From contig OX344750.2 in the NCBI GenBank assembly GCA_947034885.2, positions 44,564,821 through 44,628,820 on the forward strand: a DNA stretch of 64,000 nucleotides. Reading direction: 5' to 3'. Origin of the DNA: Thuidium tamariscinum (lineage: Eukaryota > Streptophyta > Bryopsida > Hypnales > Thuidiaceae). The notes beneath the pieces were generated by a model. That model was not told the origin of the DNA and searched no databases. It saw nothing but the letters and a program-made list of their open reading frames with translations. A program made the position numbers and the translations under genes. Below are positions 12,201 to 24,233 of the stretch, in pieces (positions within the stretch are counted from its first letter, which is position 1; every line of letters begins with the position of its first letter).

Positions 12201-12261
12201 CTCCGCCCAGCTGCTAGCTCTCTCCGCCCGGCCTCTGGCCTCCTCCGCCCAGCTGCTGGCT
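12201..12261. repeat. Three-copy 21-bp tandem repeat
   Basis: The motif CTCCGCCCAGCTGCTRGCT starts at 12201, 12222 and 12243. The middle copy differs (CGGCCTCTGG). It is unusually GC-rich for its surroundings. Confidence 0.9.
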
Positions 12262-12495
12262 CACAACTTTGATTTTTGTTTTGGTTAAGTACTTTTGAAT
12301 TTTGGGTCTAACACGCCTTAATTCTAGTACTAGAATATGTGGCAAGGTTTAACGGGGTATGAGAAATAATCCCACTTGGTGTTTAATCCTTTTGACTTCC
12401 AATTCAAGGTTTCTTAAGTTTATAACCTTTGGGTATTATAAGTTCAAAGCTTCGCCGTGAAAATGTTGAATCGTATTTTAAGAGTTTTATTCGCA

Positions 12496-12603
12496 AAAGG
12501 AGGTACACATGACAGTGTTTAACCTAACTTTCACTTTAAATCCTTAAAATGTCTTAGTATTTTGGGATTTTGCAACCAAAGGAGGTACACATGATAGTGT
12601 TTA
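12496..12603. repeat. 26-bp direct repeat, 82 bp apart
   Basis: AAAGGAGGTACACATGA, then Y and AGTGTTTA, occurs at 12496-12521 and 12578-12603 with a single difference. A following actttcac/actttggc resemblance suggests that a longer unit was duplicated. Confidence 0.75.
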
Positions 12604-15600
12604 AACTGAACTTTGGCGCTCAATGCTCAAAATTTCCGTGAATTAGTGACAAAGGAAGCGTCGAGGTCTTGCCTCTTGAGTATGTGACAAAGAAAAGAAA
12701 TGAAAATTGAAGGGGCCCTAAGCCTTCAAACTTGAAAAGAACTAAACATAAACCAAACTTGGCCAAAATACTTGGTCCAAGTAGTGCCCCGACCACGTCA
12801 GTGGCACAAATAATAGAAGAACAAAGTGTCAGTGTAAGAAATAAGGGTACTGGCAATCTCGAGGGGGGCCCTTATATACCCGTGGCCAGGCCCCTCTCGA
12901 TAATTGCTGGTGAACACTTTGTTACTTCTTATCCTAAACTACCCTAATGTAATTCCAAAATATTAGTTGTTTAATGGTGGAAATTTCTAAAAACATCCCC
13001 ATTTGGTCAAAGAAATCTTGGCCAAATCAAATCCAAGATCTTAACCCAAAATATTTTGGAATTAACCCTAATTTACGTAGATATTTTGCAAATTAACCAA
13101 AAGTTATTTTGAAAATTGTCTTTCTTTAGCCCAAAGATGGCTTTTTACGCAAGAAAGAGATCTTGACCAAATCCAATCTTTGATTTTCCAAGAGATATTT
13201 CCAAAATCACTTCTAATTAACCGCAATTAACAATTAAAAAGTCAAACTAAGAGCTGACCCTCTCTATCTTTTAGGGAACAACTCGAAACGGAAAATTGTC
13301 TGCGCCATTGTCTTCAGAAGACCCCAATTAGCTTGAGGACCCCTTACCCCTCACTCCTAGGCCATTTGTGCGCCCAAATTGGAATTACGGTAACTCCAAT
13401 TAAAAGTCAAAACTCTAACTTTTAGGATTTGCGCATTTCGATGAATCTGTCAGGCCAGGGTTGTTAGGAATGTCCGTGAGAGTAAGGAATGACTCCTTAT
13501 TTGCGACAATCGGACATCATTCGCTCCTGATACGCCAGTCAACCCGCCGCCAACTTATAACTTCCAGTGAAATTCGATGTCGATGCCGGTTTTGGTAGTT
13601 CGGAATGTCGGAATGTCGGAATGTCTTCAAACTTGACCGGGCGCTTATTAAGCACAAAAAAACCTATCCTAATTTTTAGTGAGATTTTACCGCATCATAC
13701 GTAATTTCTATGATTTTACGAACATTTCTATGTGCGGTTGACTTCCCATGGAGTCAACGTGGAATTTCGGAAAAATCCGAAATAAATTGGGTAACATCTA
13801 GGGAACTCCTAGATTCTTGGTGTAAGTCCCACGTAACCTTGCACCTTTCTAATTTTAGCAATTTGGAATTACTTTGCCCAATTGGACAATTTAATTCCCG
13901 ATGCCCGGGAATCTTGGACAATTGTTTGATTCTTGTTCGCTCGTGGCATGCTCCTACCCTTGGAACACCTCTCTATAGTTTTCAATCTCCAATCCTCCAT
14001 CTTTTATCTCGTGAAGTTCGAATTCTCCAAATCCATTGTAGTGGTTTTACCTTTAAATCCAATTTGTTCCAAAATTGAACTTAAGACGTGATAACTCTTC
14101 CATGCTCGTAGTAGACACCTTTAGCTTAGTCAGTATGTCACGTGCATCCTTAAAAGGTTGACTTTACACAGACATTCGCTAGGACTAACTAACTCTCTAT
14201 TCCTTATTTCTCTCGGAATTACTAAATCTTTACATAAACTTGCTTTGGAGACTTAGAATGATTCAAATTTCTAGGATTAGGAATTTTTCACCTTCTAAGT
14301 TGGTTTTCTACCATTTTGGCATAGACTGACACCAAAACTCCCTCAACACTCTTTTTATGTCTTTTTCTTGAATATCTTGACTAATTTTCGCTATTTAATC
14401 GCGAAAAATGGACCCAGAGTCCTGAGTGCCATCTCGAGGGCTCACAACTTGCACTGAGCTACTTTCATTGTTAAGAGATAATTGTATAATAGTGAGCACA
14501 AACACGAAGAGGCCCTTAATCCCTCACCGCCCAAGCCCCAACCATGTCAAAAAACAACCCTACTTTTCAAGTGTTATAAGTCTAAATGTGAGTAATGTAT
14601 GAAAATCTAAATTGTACAATCTCGTAGTGTGCATGTAAAAGATGTTGTAGATCAAATTTGGGGTCATTTGACCGTATAGATTGAAAGATTATAATGTTTT
14701 AGTGTTGAAAAATGATTCTAAAATTTTCTTAAAAACACATTTATAGGTGAAATTTGATTTCTAAACCTACTCAAATGAGAAAACTTTAAACTACAAAATG
14801 ATTCAAAAGTAAAAGAAAAACACTTTGTCCAAAAAAAATATCATTAAATAGACTCATTAAGTTTGCAAAATTGTTTTGGAATGTCAAAAAACAATGAAAA
14901 AAGTAGCAAAAAATCACATCTATAGCTGAATTTCTCTTTACTAAAATGCTTCTAAGTCACTCATTAGTTCTTGGACAGATATGAAATTTGAACCATAGAA
15001 ACTAGACTAGAATACTCAATTTTTTCAACTAAAACTATTGTAAATGGACCATATAAGAAGTTATAAGTTGCCAAAGTTCTCTAAATTCCAAAAATGGCAC
15101 GATTTTGAACTTCAAAAGTTCAAATTACTCCCAAATATTCAAAAAATCTTGGATAGACATGAAAGTCTTACAACAATAACTAGACTTTATGAAAAACACA
15201 ACCCATTAAATTTGATGGAAATATAGCATTGAATGAAAAAGATACAATCCCCCAAAGTTGCAGTCCTGAAATGCAGTTTGGTGAAGACAAATTGAACCTG
15301 CAAGCTTTGATTGGCTACCAATGATTCAATACGAATTGCATTGATCTCAAAATTTTAACATAGAAACTAAATTTCTGTGCGCAACTTTCCCAATAAGTTT
15401 TATTGAATTTGGACATTAGATGCAAAAATTACAACACTTTGAAGTTGGATGCTAGAAATGTGTGAGGACACCTTTGGTCCCCTTGGGCAATGAGGGGTTA
15501 AGCACATATCTACAGTAACAACAATTTACGAATAATTTTTTATATAAAATATTTTAATGCAATTAGAATATTGGATGTATTTTTGATGTTCATTGCATTC

Positions 15601-15955
15601 TAACCATGAGGGCAAAACACCCATTCCCGCACCTATTCCTTGCAATGGATAGTAGATTCACCTAAATGTCTTCAGTAGAGTTTCCTCAATGTGTTCGCCA
15701 CATGTGTGACAATAATTTGCTGACACAATTGAAGGACAAATTTGGTTGGTTGAATGTTGATTTTCGCAATGTTCAATTAAGGGGGCACCTGTAGGACAGT
15801 TTCACAGGTCTAGAGAGCCAACATTTTGAAAATTTGTAGAAATTACATATTGTATCTGAAAAATCTAATTTTTTTTAATATTCATGATTTCCACTTGCTA
15901 ATACTAGAAAAATATCATTTTTAGAAAACGTTGCCTCCAACTATGCTGAATTCCT
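12604..15955. other. Non-coding stretch with short repeats
   Basis: No gene is supported. A TATA-like cccttatataccc lies at about 12868 in a locally GC-rich segment (12780-12900), which could be old LTR or promoter sequence, but I found no matching second LTR. CGGAATGT occurs three times in tandem at 13601-13624. Confidence 0.4.
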
Positions 15956-15959
15956 TATT

Positions 15960-17671
15960 TTGACAGTTTTGGGTGTTTCCATTGTAGAAGGACCCGGGAT
16001 TGAGTTTGCACCATGATGACTATGACTACAATGTACACCCATGGTGAAATTTTCAGATTTGTGGAATTAATTTTCTATTCGAAATGATTTTTCTTTATTT
16101 TTTCTTAAAAAATTGTCTTAGACATTAGTGTTTGTCTAAACAAAATCTAAATTTTTTGTGAAATAAAGGAAACATGTAGTGTCATCTTTGAAAATTAAAT
16201 AGAAAAAATTTCACACTTCATTAAAAAATGACAACAATTTTGGGTGAGGGCCATTGAGATTTTCAATAATAATATTTGGGTTTGCTCATTAAGGCTTACT
16301 TCTTGTAGCTTATGTCATGGACGTGTGAGATGTGTGAGTCTCACATCTCAGAAAAAAGAGATCTATCCATTTTACTGCTTCAGAGACCTAGCATCCAATT
16401 TACCAAGTTGTAAATGGATTTCTTATAAATATATAAAAAGGGCTTCTTCGTGTTTGTGCTCACTATTATACAATTGTCTCTTAACAATGAAAGTAGCTAA
16501 GTCCAAATCTAGATGGACCATAAGTAAAGCAATCTGTTATGAATCTCCCCAATGACTAAGAGAGAAGATTCATTGTTTAGATGTTGGTTGATGAACATAG
16601 TACTATCTTCCACAAATCACGATTTCCCAATGTCCACAAAAAATCCGCTTACCTTAGACACAGATGATTTATAAGAAATTTATGTATATATAACCTAAAC
16701 CAATTTTTAAAAATCTGTTTTCAAAGAAATTGTTTTTAAGAAATCTGCTGAACAACCCATTAACAAATTATACAACAGGCAGACAACCAATGTATAGAGT
16801 GTAGCAGCCCATGGATGGAGACTAATCTTCTTTCATTGAAGTGGTGGGGAAAACATATAGAGGCTAGGCTATGGAGTTTAGAGATTTGTTTGTGGTTGGG
16901 CCAGATTGTACCAGTCTATACATGTTCAGATGCATCCAAAAAGGAAATGGAAATTTAACATTTTATTAAGAGGTTATTGTAGGATCTTAAACTTCAAGAG
17001 CATATGGTAATAATTTCATTAAATTCTAAATGGAAGTCTCATTTTTCACCATCAACATTCTTGAACTATCATATGTCGTACAAGTAGCAAATTTTGCATG
17101 TTCAAAAAATTTAAGACACATGTAAATGAAAAATCTTGTATTGTAGTGGTTAGAGAAAATATGGACAAAATTTTTTAAATGTCCACCATATACATTGCAC
17201 GATATTATTGCTTGATGTGACATCCCAAGTGGTGGTTCTTTTCTTGATTCTTTTATTCATATATAGATTGCAAAATATTATTGCATGATTTGACATTCAC
17301 AGTGGTGGTGTTTCTTTAATCCTAAAAGGACAGATCTATCACTACTAGTTGAAAGCTTCCTTGCCAACCACTCACTTTGTTAACATTGTTAAACCAAATA
17401 TGTTTGAATTTTATTTTTTAGAGATTAAAGTATAAGTCTTGGATACTGCATAAAAAATTTAGATTCTTTTGAGGAAAAATGTTTTTTTATGTGAATTTTT
17501 GAAGAAAAGTAAAGAAAAAAACATATCAAATAGAGAATTATCTCAAAGAACATGAAAATTTCACCATGTGTGTACATTGTAGTGACAAACATCATGGTGG
17601 AAACTCAATTCCGTGGACTTGTATACATAGGATGCAACATACATTAAAAATATACCCAAAATAAAAACTGC
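15960..17671. repeat. Large imperfect inverted repeat (arms 15960-16060 and 17550-17671)
   Basis: The left arm reads gattgagttt, caccatgatg, actacaatgtacac and catggtgaaattttca in order. The reverse complement of the right arm gives the same blocks in the same order with scattered differences. The arms are about 1.5 kb apart and could be the ends of one old foldback element or two inverted copies of one repeat. The spacer holds no recognisable gene; it contains a 73-bp direct duplication (starts at 17194 and 17267, attgcac/attgcaa followed by atattattgc). Confidence 0.65.
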
Positions 17672-18370
17672 AAGAAAATATTTAGTTCTAGAAAGTTTTC
17701 CAAAATTTCAATTGGAGTAGGAACTAGAGTCGAGGACCTTCATTGCATTAGTTGGGCTCAAACTCAAAAAATGTCATTTTCAAGGATAAATTTCAGATTT
17801 AGTCAATTTTTCAAAGTACACTGAAATGGCAAATTCTGCAATCCGTTTTCTCTAATTACTTCTCAACTACATGAAACAAATAGTAGTTTGACTAAAAACT
17901 CAATTGGAGACTCTTTACAACTCAACGTGAAAGGTCATTAAAAAAAGTGAATGAGAAAACTATTGTTCAGATGTTCTTCTACCCCCGCAAAGTCATCCAA
18001 ACGCCAAAAAATGGTGTCAGCATCGCTTAGGGGTTCTCTTCATTCCTTCATGTAAGTTAGACGCCTCCTTGAAATAGTTTAGATCATTTACAATTGTGCA
18101 AAAGAAATGTAGAAAACAGTATGTAGATAAAATAGAGATTATTCATAATGAAAAATTTATTGATGCACTTGCAAAATTTCAAGATTAGTGCTAAGGAAAG
18201 TCATAGTAAATAGTTTACTCCTCATAGCCCTATAATTTTCCAAGAAATTGGAAATTGAATAAAATTAAGTAGTTCAAAATTTATTAAAGGTTCAAAGCTT
18301 TCAATGTCTATAGGAATCTATAAAACCAATTTGGAGTTATTATTTTTCTTTTCCAAGAATTGCAACACCA
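17672..18370. other. Non-coding stretch upstream of the DUF7869 pseudogene
   Basis: No gene is seen. A pyrimidine-rich run ending ttttcttttccaag at 18358 precedes the first coding-like sequence and could be an old splice acceptor. Confidence 0.4.
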
Positions 18371-18629
18371 CAATTTGATTTTGATGATATAGAGGAAAAT
18401 TCAAACGATTCAAACATGACACCATTAAGTCAAGATGAGAGAGGTATGACTGGGAGTTCACCTTTGACGCAAGCTTCAGAAGCAAGCACTCATGATGGAT
18501 CAAGAATGGAAAGGATGCCAATTGAAACACCAAGGAGAAGGTATTCAATGACAAATCAAAGGGTTAGGTTGAGAAGTCGAAGAGAGCGAGGAGAATCAGC
18601 GAGTATGAAGGTTACTCTTGAAAGCTTTA

Positions 18630-18792
18630 CACTAGAAGAAATCCCTGCTTATTTCAACAAAACACGTCAGGAAGATTGTGTTGAGACTGCGTTTTCAACG
18701 TTTTCCTGTGTTTTCAGCAACGCAGTCTCAACACAATCTTCCTGACGTGTTTTGTTGAAATAAACAGGGATTTCTACGTTTTTCTTCTAGTG
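18630..18792. mobile_element. CACTA-like snap-back MITE, 163 bp
   Basis: The ends are CACTAGAAGAAA and its inverted form, and the two arms pair almost throughout, leaving a short loop around 18695-18718. The flanking TTA at 18627-18629 and 18793-18795 is a 3-bp target duplication, as expected for CACTA elements. Leaving out the element and one TTA restores an open frame of the host pseudogene across the junction, which fixes the borders. Confidence 0.88.
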
Positions 18793-19597
18793 TTATGACA
18801 GCAAAGGAAGAAGGGGCATGTAAACGGAACTGCTTATAGGACGTGGAAGCAAAACATATATTAGATCAGTGACATATGGCTTGGAGTCAAAAATATGAAG
18901 CAAGGGCTATATGGATAATGAAAATGCTCAATGCTTTCTACACTCGTATTGTAGGACCAACGAGAGACAAGTATGTGACAAAGCTTGATGGGAAAGTTGT
19001 TTGCAATGCATGTTATGTTGTAGTGTTGGATTATTCTCAAAGGCGTTTTAAGCAATTGAAGACATCACATGCCTTAGATAGCAAAGTCGTTGCCATTCAT
19101 GGGAATTCCAGTCACAAGAGGGAAAGTGCAAAAATATCAGCTGCTAGGGAAAGTCTCAATGTTTTTGTGAATGAAGCCGAGTGTCAACAACTGCATCGAT
19201 CGATACAAAGGAAAGTAGATGGCGCGGTGGTACCATTGATTTTATTGCCAATGAATACGATCAAGCTAGATGTGTTTCGATATGTAAACAAAGAAGTGAA
19301 GAAACTTGTGGATGGTTTTGAGTTGTCACTCAGTTCATTTCGGCAGCTATGGCGAACAGAGTCCCTACACGTTCAAATTCCACCATATTTTAGATTTTCT
19401 AAGTGTTATCACTGTTGTGCGGAATGGAATCCACAACAAATGCAACGGTGAAGAAGAAAATAAAAAAATTATACATCATTCACATACGAATTCAAATGGA
19501 AGAAAGGCAAGATTACTAGTTGTTCAAGAGATCCGCAATGATCACTCCAGATATTTTTATGTGTTTAATTGTGGATGGTATGGATTAGAATACAACG

Positions 19598-20327
19598 GGG
19601 TGAATGCAAGAAACACCTATACTATTTGTTGCGTTTTACTACATTACTCATGACTTTTTCTAGAGTACTTTAAAATTAGAAAATTAATTTGAATTTTTTT
19701 GAAAAATATGAACAATTTATAGACCTCTAAGATGAAGGTTTTCGCCGAAGGAAATTGATAGAAAAATTCTCTAAGTAGGAGAATTTAAAAAGTGCCAAAC
19801 CTCAAGAAAATACATACCTTCATGTTTTAATTTGGAAAAAATAGTAAAAATAAGTAAATACAAAAAATAAAAAGTGTGCATTTGCAACAATTCTATGGAG
19901 ATGGTCATTCACCAAAAAAAAAAAATAATAATATTTTATATGTTTCAAAATTCAAGTAGAAAAAAGTTCACTTTGGAGACTTCCACACCACATAAAAATA
20001 ACTTTTTTCAAAATCCCTCAAGTGGAGAGATGTAAATCTACTAGAAGACCATCTCATCCAAATTTCATCTCAAAATCATGAAAAAAAGGTACTCCTTAGT
20101 ACTAAAAACCTCCAAATTCTCATTTGTGACATTTAATCACTAGTACTATTTTAGTATTAAATTATTTTTGAAAATTATGAAAAAATCATGTAAGGTGTAT
20201 GATAGACATGAGTACCTTCTCTAGAAGTCTTCAGTCATTTCGAGAAAAAATGAAAAGTTATGGCCAAAAAACAAATCAGCACTTAGCTTGTGACGAAAAA
20301 TAGTACAAGTGTTTCTTGCATTCACCC
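19598..20327. mobile_element. 4-bp-TSD MITE, copy A (730 bp), in the DUF7869 pseudogene
   Basis: The termini are GGGTGAATGCAAGAAA and its inverse. Flanks are AACG (19594-19597) and AACA (20328-20331), a 4-bp duplication with one mismatch. The interior matches copy C in opposite orientation and copy E in the same orientation. Host coding sequence reads through when the element is omitted. No transposase coding is seen, so it is non-autonomous. Confidence 0.88.
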
Positions 20328-20937
20328 AACAATGATATCGAAGATGAGGTAGTTTATGAAGAAAATTGAATCTCGATTTGTGAAGACTCATCTCTGTGGT
20401 ATACTAGTACATGGAATAGGTTTGTATGCAGACGTATGGATAGATGCTCACCACAAGCATGATAGCAATCAAGTCATAACGTCAGTGATGAACGTAATAT
20501 GTGACGTGAAGTGAAGGAAAAGATTTTTGCCACCGACATTGAGGATTCAAGTGGATAACACCATAAGGGAGAACAAGAACATCGACATGTTTGGCTTATG
20601 TGCTACACTAGTTGGTCTTGGTTTCTTCCAAGAAGTGCATCTTTATTTTTTGATTGTGGGATATACTCATGAGGACATTGATCAGAGCCTCAGAGGTTCA
20701 GTGTGATTTTGAATGTACTAAAGAAGAAAGACATAGATACATTGGAGAAGATGCTAGAATTGGTGGAAAAAGGCACTTCTTATACAAAGGCTTTTGTGAG
20801 TGCTCGCAAGCTTGAACATGTTCGTAATTGGAAGGCATTCATCACACCTCATTTGTTGTGGGAAGGAGAGCAATTGACAGGTATAACATTTCTACATCAT
20901 ATGAGGTTCTATGCAAAGAATGGGAATGTTTGTGTAC

Positions 20938-21234
20938 CCCAGGGAGGACACTTCTTGTGTATTTGGGGGACCCACGTGCGGCGGTGGGGTATTTTTAGGG
21001 GGGCTATCAATTACTTGTAATCATTACTTGGCAACATTAAAAGAGCCCCTATTTTACCATAAAGCGAAAAAATCAGCCATATTATCATCCCTATTTTATT
21101 TTTAAAACACTTTGCTTTTTTAATGTCCCCTATTTTATATATAAATTTCTTATAAATTTTACCCAAGATTATTTAAATGTACCTATCTTCCGCCGCACGT
21201 AGGTTATTAAAAAATGGGAAGTGTCCTCCCCTAG
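20938..21234. mobile_element. hAT-like MITE, 297 bp
   Basis: A perfect 8-bp duplication, TTGTGTAC, flanks it (20930-20937 and 21235-21242). The inverted ends are close to CYAGGGGAGGACACTT. The 8-bp duplication and the CAG/TAG-like start are typical of hAT elements. The reading frame of the host pseudogene continues across the site when element and one duplication are left out. Confidence 0.88.
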
Positions 21235-22181
21235 TTGTGTACAGCACAAACATTTTATCTCGAATGAATGGGGCCCAACTAGGAGACATTTGTGTTTGAA
21301 CTCACTACCGAGTACAACAGAGAAGCCAAAGCTAGCTTAGGTTTTTGCAACTAATAAGAGAGAGTTGAAAGCATTGGATGAATTCATTGCGTATAAAGAC
21401 AAGTTAATAGTGAGAGGCTTTGATCCTATTAGGAACTCAAAGGTCATAGACAAAATAAATGCATTCAAGGACTACTTAGAGGAATTCCCTAGAAGAAGTC
21501 GAGAAGGCATTTGCGATTTACCATTTTGGCCTAGTGAAATTGTAAATGAGAACGAATATGGCAATGTTCAATCCAATGGTGGAGAAGCTAGTGTAAATGC
21601 AAATATAGCAGCTAATGGAGATGGAAATAGAACAAGAACAACAACGGTTGAATTGGTAATGGCAACAATGCTTGATCCACAAAGGAGGGGTTGCTTCGGA
21701 CCTTACAGGGATAGACCCCCACAAGAACCATCCCGCAGAGTGAGTTTGAAGAGAAATATAGGCAGAAACACAGAATCAGCCATATCAATGGTACGAGATG
21801 CAAATGAAGATCATTTTCTTTTGTTCAACCTTGAGAGTGACATTGTTGTAGGACAGTTTGTAGCTCTTACTGTAGAAGCAAGTGAAGTTAGAAGAGGAGT
21901 ACCTTTCTATTTAGAAAAGTTGTTGGATTTTGGTCAAGGGAGGTGGGGCATTGAAGATGAAAGTCCTCTGGTATTGGCCAACTATGACACCCGGAGCAAA
22001 AGAAGAAGTAGGAAGTAATAGAGTTAGATATGCAAACTGCATGGAATCTACATGGGAATGGTTTAGAGAGATTTTTTTGGATTGCAAAGGAAGCAACTAT
22101 ATATTCACGGGTGGATGTCCAATGTCCAATGTCAAAGGAAAAGTGGTCATGCAGTACGTTCAAGCATTACAATGCATGGTG

Positions 22182-22880
22182 GGGTCATTGCAAAAAACAC
22201 TTACTGGTTTTGTCTCAAAATGGCTCAAAATCAATGAGTCCTATGAGTTTTGTGACTTTTGGAATAAATTTTTTTTAAATTGAAAAAAATATAGATAATT
22301 TGAAGAAAAATGAGAATATTAGTCTCTTGAAATTCAAACCTAAGAAATTTTTTCTCTAAATGTTGTAGGCAATGAAAAATACAATTAAAATAGCTCTTTT
22401 TCACTAATTTGATAAAAATAGTAAAAAACTTCAAAAAATGAAAATAAAAAATCAATTTTTTTTTCCAAGTAAAGGCCTTTTTTCCAACAAATTTCATCTT
22501 TGGAAAAAATAAATTCTATTCTCTACACTTGCACAAAGTCATCCACTTTGACGACATGTGGAGGTTGAACAATATAGTATTTTCAAAAAATATCTTTGTG
22601 GTCTTGTGTAACTGTAGGTGAGGTCCTTGCATGCCAATTTTCAGCTCAAAATTTGCATTTTGGGGTCAAAAATAGGACTAAAACCAATTGGGGGCAGTTT
22701 AAAAATAATAAACTAATTTTGAAAAATTTGAAAAAATTACACAAAATGTAAAACTTTTGTAGGCACCTTCATTTCAAGTTTCAAGTCAAATGAACAAAAG
22801 ATGCAAAAAGTTATGAGCAAAAAACTACCTACTAAAGATCAAGGGGACAAAAAAAAGACAAGTGTTTCTTGCAATCACCC
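22182..22880. mobile_element. 4-bp-TSD MITE, copy B (699 bp), in the DUF7869 pseudogene
   Basis: The left end is GGGTCATTGCAAAAAAC, one base off the family consensus; the right end is the inverse of GGGTGATTGCAAGAAA. Flanks GGTG (22178-22181) and AGTG (22881-22884) match at three of four bases. The interior is the reverse complement of copy F, including a long run around ctttagtaggtag, and is shorter by a central segment. Downstream, coding sequence of the host resumes and runs to a stop at 23006. Confidence 0.85.
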
Positions 22881-23006
22881 AGTGAACAAACAGAAGAGAC
22901 AGTGATCATTCCAACAGAAGCTAAACCACATCTACTAGAATATATGGCAATGCAGATGGAAGACCTCGATGATGAACGTTTACAAAACGATTCGAATATG
23001 TATTAA

Positions 23007-23614
23007 TTAGAGAAGTATAAAGATATGCAATGCGTATTTTACCTTAGAATGTAGAGAGTAAGGTAAAATGCCTTACAAGTAGTGTGGAGTGAGAAATATA
23101 CAAGGTTTTCATTAAATAATTGATAAATTGTAGCTATATGATAAATTCAAATTGATCAAATTGTTGTACTAAGAGTGAAATGATGTCTACAAAATTTTGC
23201 CCACCTCAAAGGTTTGAAATTATATTGTACATGGTGTACAAACTAGGTGCAATGTTGCCCCCTCTCAGTGCAAGAATGTCTAATTCATTGTTTTTAGAGT
23301 TTAAATTTCATCTTCTAATAACTTTTACCACAGAAATCCAATTTCATTCACTTTATCATTTTAAAAAGATAAAATTAAAATTTGGAAGCTCAATTAGGTT
23401 AGATTTTAATTTCAACTCTTGAAGACTCTATTAATTGACTGATTAGCTTAAATAATAATAATTTTAATTATTAATATACTTAGTGATTTTTAATTTTAAA
23501 AAAAAATAAAAATCATACAAAAAGAGTGCCTAGTGCTTGAAAAGCACTTATTTGTTCATCCCTAAAATTAATTTATCAATTGCAATCACAACTTGTGTGT
23601 TAAGATTTTAACCC
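23007..23614. other. Non-coding stretch
   Basis: AT-rich sequence after the end of the DUF7869 pseudogene. No gene or repeat boundary is recognised. Confidence 0.45.
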
Positions 23615-23957
23615 CTAAAGCCCTAAGCTGCATTTTTGGACAACATAGCGATTTGGGAAGCTCACTATGAATAGAGTTTTTTTTGTTTTTTTCTTTGAAA
23701 TTTTTACACAACATGTGTTCAAGGAGTAGCTTCAAGGCCCAACAATTTTCATAACTTCTGATTACATGGTTAAGAAGTTATGGCATGATATGTTGTTTTG
23801 TTTGAACTTGGGGCAACCTAGGCAGCTGAAAAAACTTCTTTAAAAAAACTTTTTTTTCAAAAGTGAAATTTCAAATTGATTCTTTATGTTTATATAGACA
23901 TGAAAAGCTTTGAATCATTCCATTTGGATTAAGGAGTCAAAAGTTATGAGGAATTTT
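23615..23957 (+). repeat. Dispersed repeat family, copy 1
   Basis: Landmarks in order are tttctttgaaattttt, acaacatgtg, aggagtagctt, ataacttctgattacatggttaa, atgatatg and caaaagttatgag. The same order occurs at 26985-27315 (same strand) and, reversed, at 59590-59975 and partly at 46985-47125. All copies are diverged and non-coding. Confidence 0.65.
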
Positions 23958-24233
23958 AAGGTAGGTACACCCAAAAGCACCCTATTCCTAAAAGCGCCAT
24001 CTATAGTGCACATACATTTCCAAAATCAGTCATGTTCGCAGACTGTAGATGGTGCTTTCAGAAACAGACTTTGACCGTTAATAACTTTTGCATACGGTAT
24101 CCAAATCCTGCGTTCTTTGGTGCGTTGGAACATGCTCTCACTTGCCTACAAGACTGCATAAAAATCTGAACTAGCTAATAACAGGAACTAGGCACAGTAT
24201 GAAAAACTGGCGCTTTTGGGTGTACCTACCTTC
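23958..24233. mobile_element. TIR-bounded MITE-like element, about 276 bp
   Basis: AAGGTAGGTACACCCAAAAGC at the left end is repeated in inverse at the right end (24213-24233). The interior holds two more related agc-gcc blocks near the left end. No target duplication can be defined, so the superfamily is open. It lies at the 3' edge of the dispersed repeat copy that ends at 23957. Confidence 0.65.

Larger units (their letters stand above)
18371..23006 (+). pseudogene. DUF7869-type transposase-like protein gene, broken by four insertions
   Basis: This resembles proteins with the DUF7869 domain, which looks RNase-H/transposase-like. Pieces in order: an acidic, Ser-rich start (FDFDDIEENSNDSN at 18377); a basic stretch; a CKRNC segment near 18822; DGKVVCNACY followed by IHGN (about 18988-19110); an HGIGLYADVWIDAHHKHDSN segment (about 20404-20463); QVDNTIRENKN then GYTHEDIDQ (about 20550-20692), the most diagnostic block; an NEWGP segment after 21242; a WYWP segment near 21970; and an acidic tail with a stop at 23004-23006. 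Two in-frame stops near 18837 and 18867, and frameshifts near 19440, 20700 and 21950, make it a pseudogene. When the inserts at 18630-18792, 19598-20327, 20938-21234 and 22182-22880 are left out, coding sequence resumes on the far side of each. The true 5' end is unknown. Confidence 0.75.

Noticed and set aside
12780..12900. Possible LTR with TATA box
   Set aside because: No matching second LTR, primer-binding site or polyprotein could be found within several kb.
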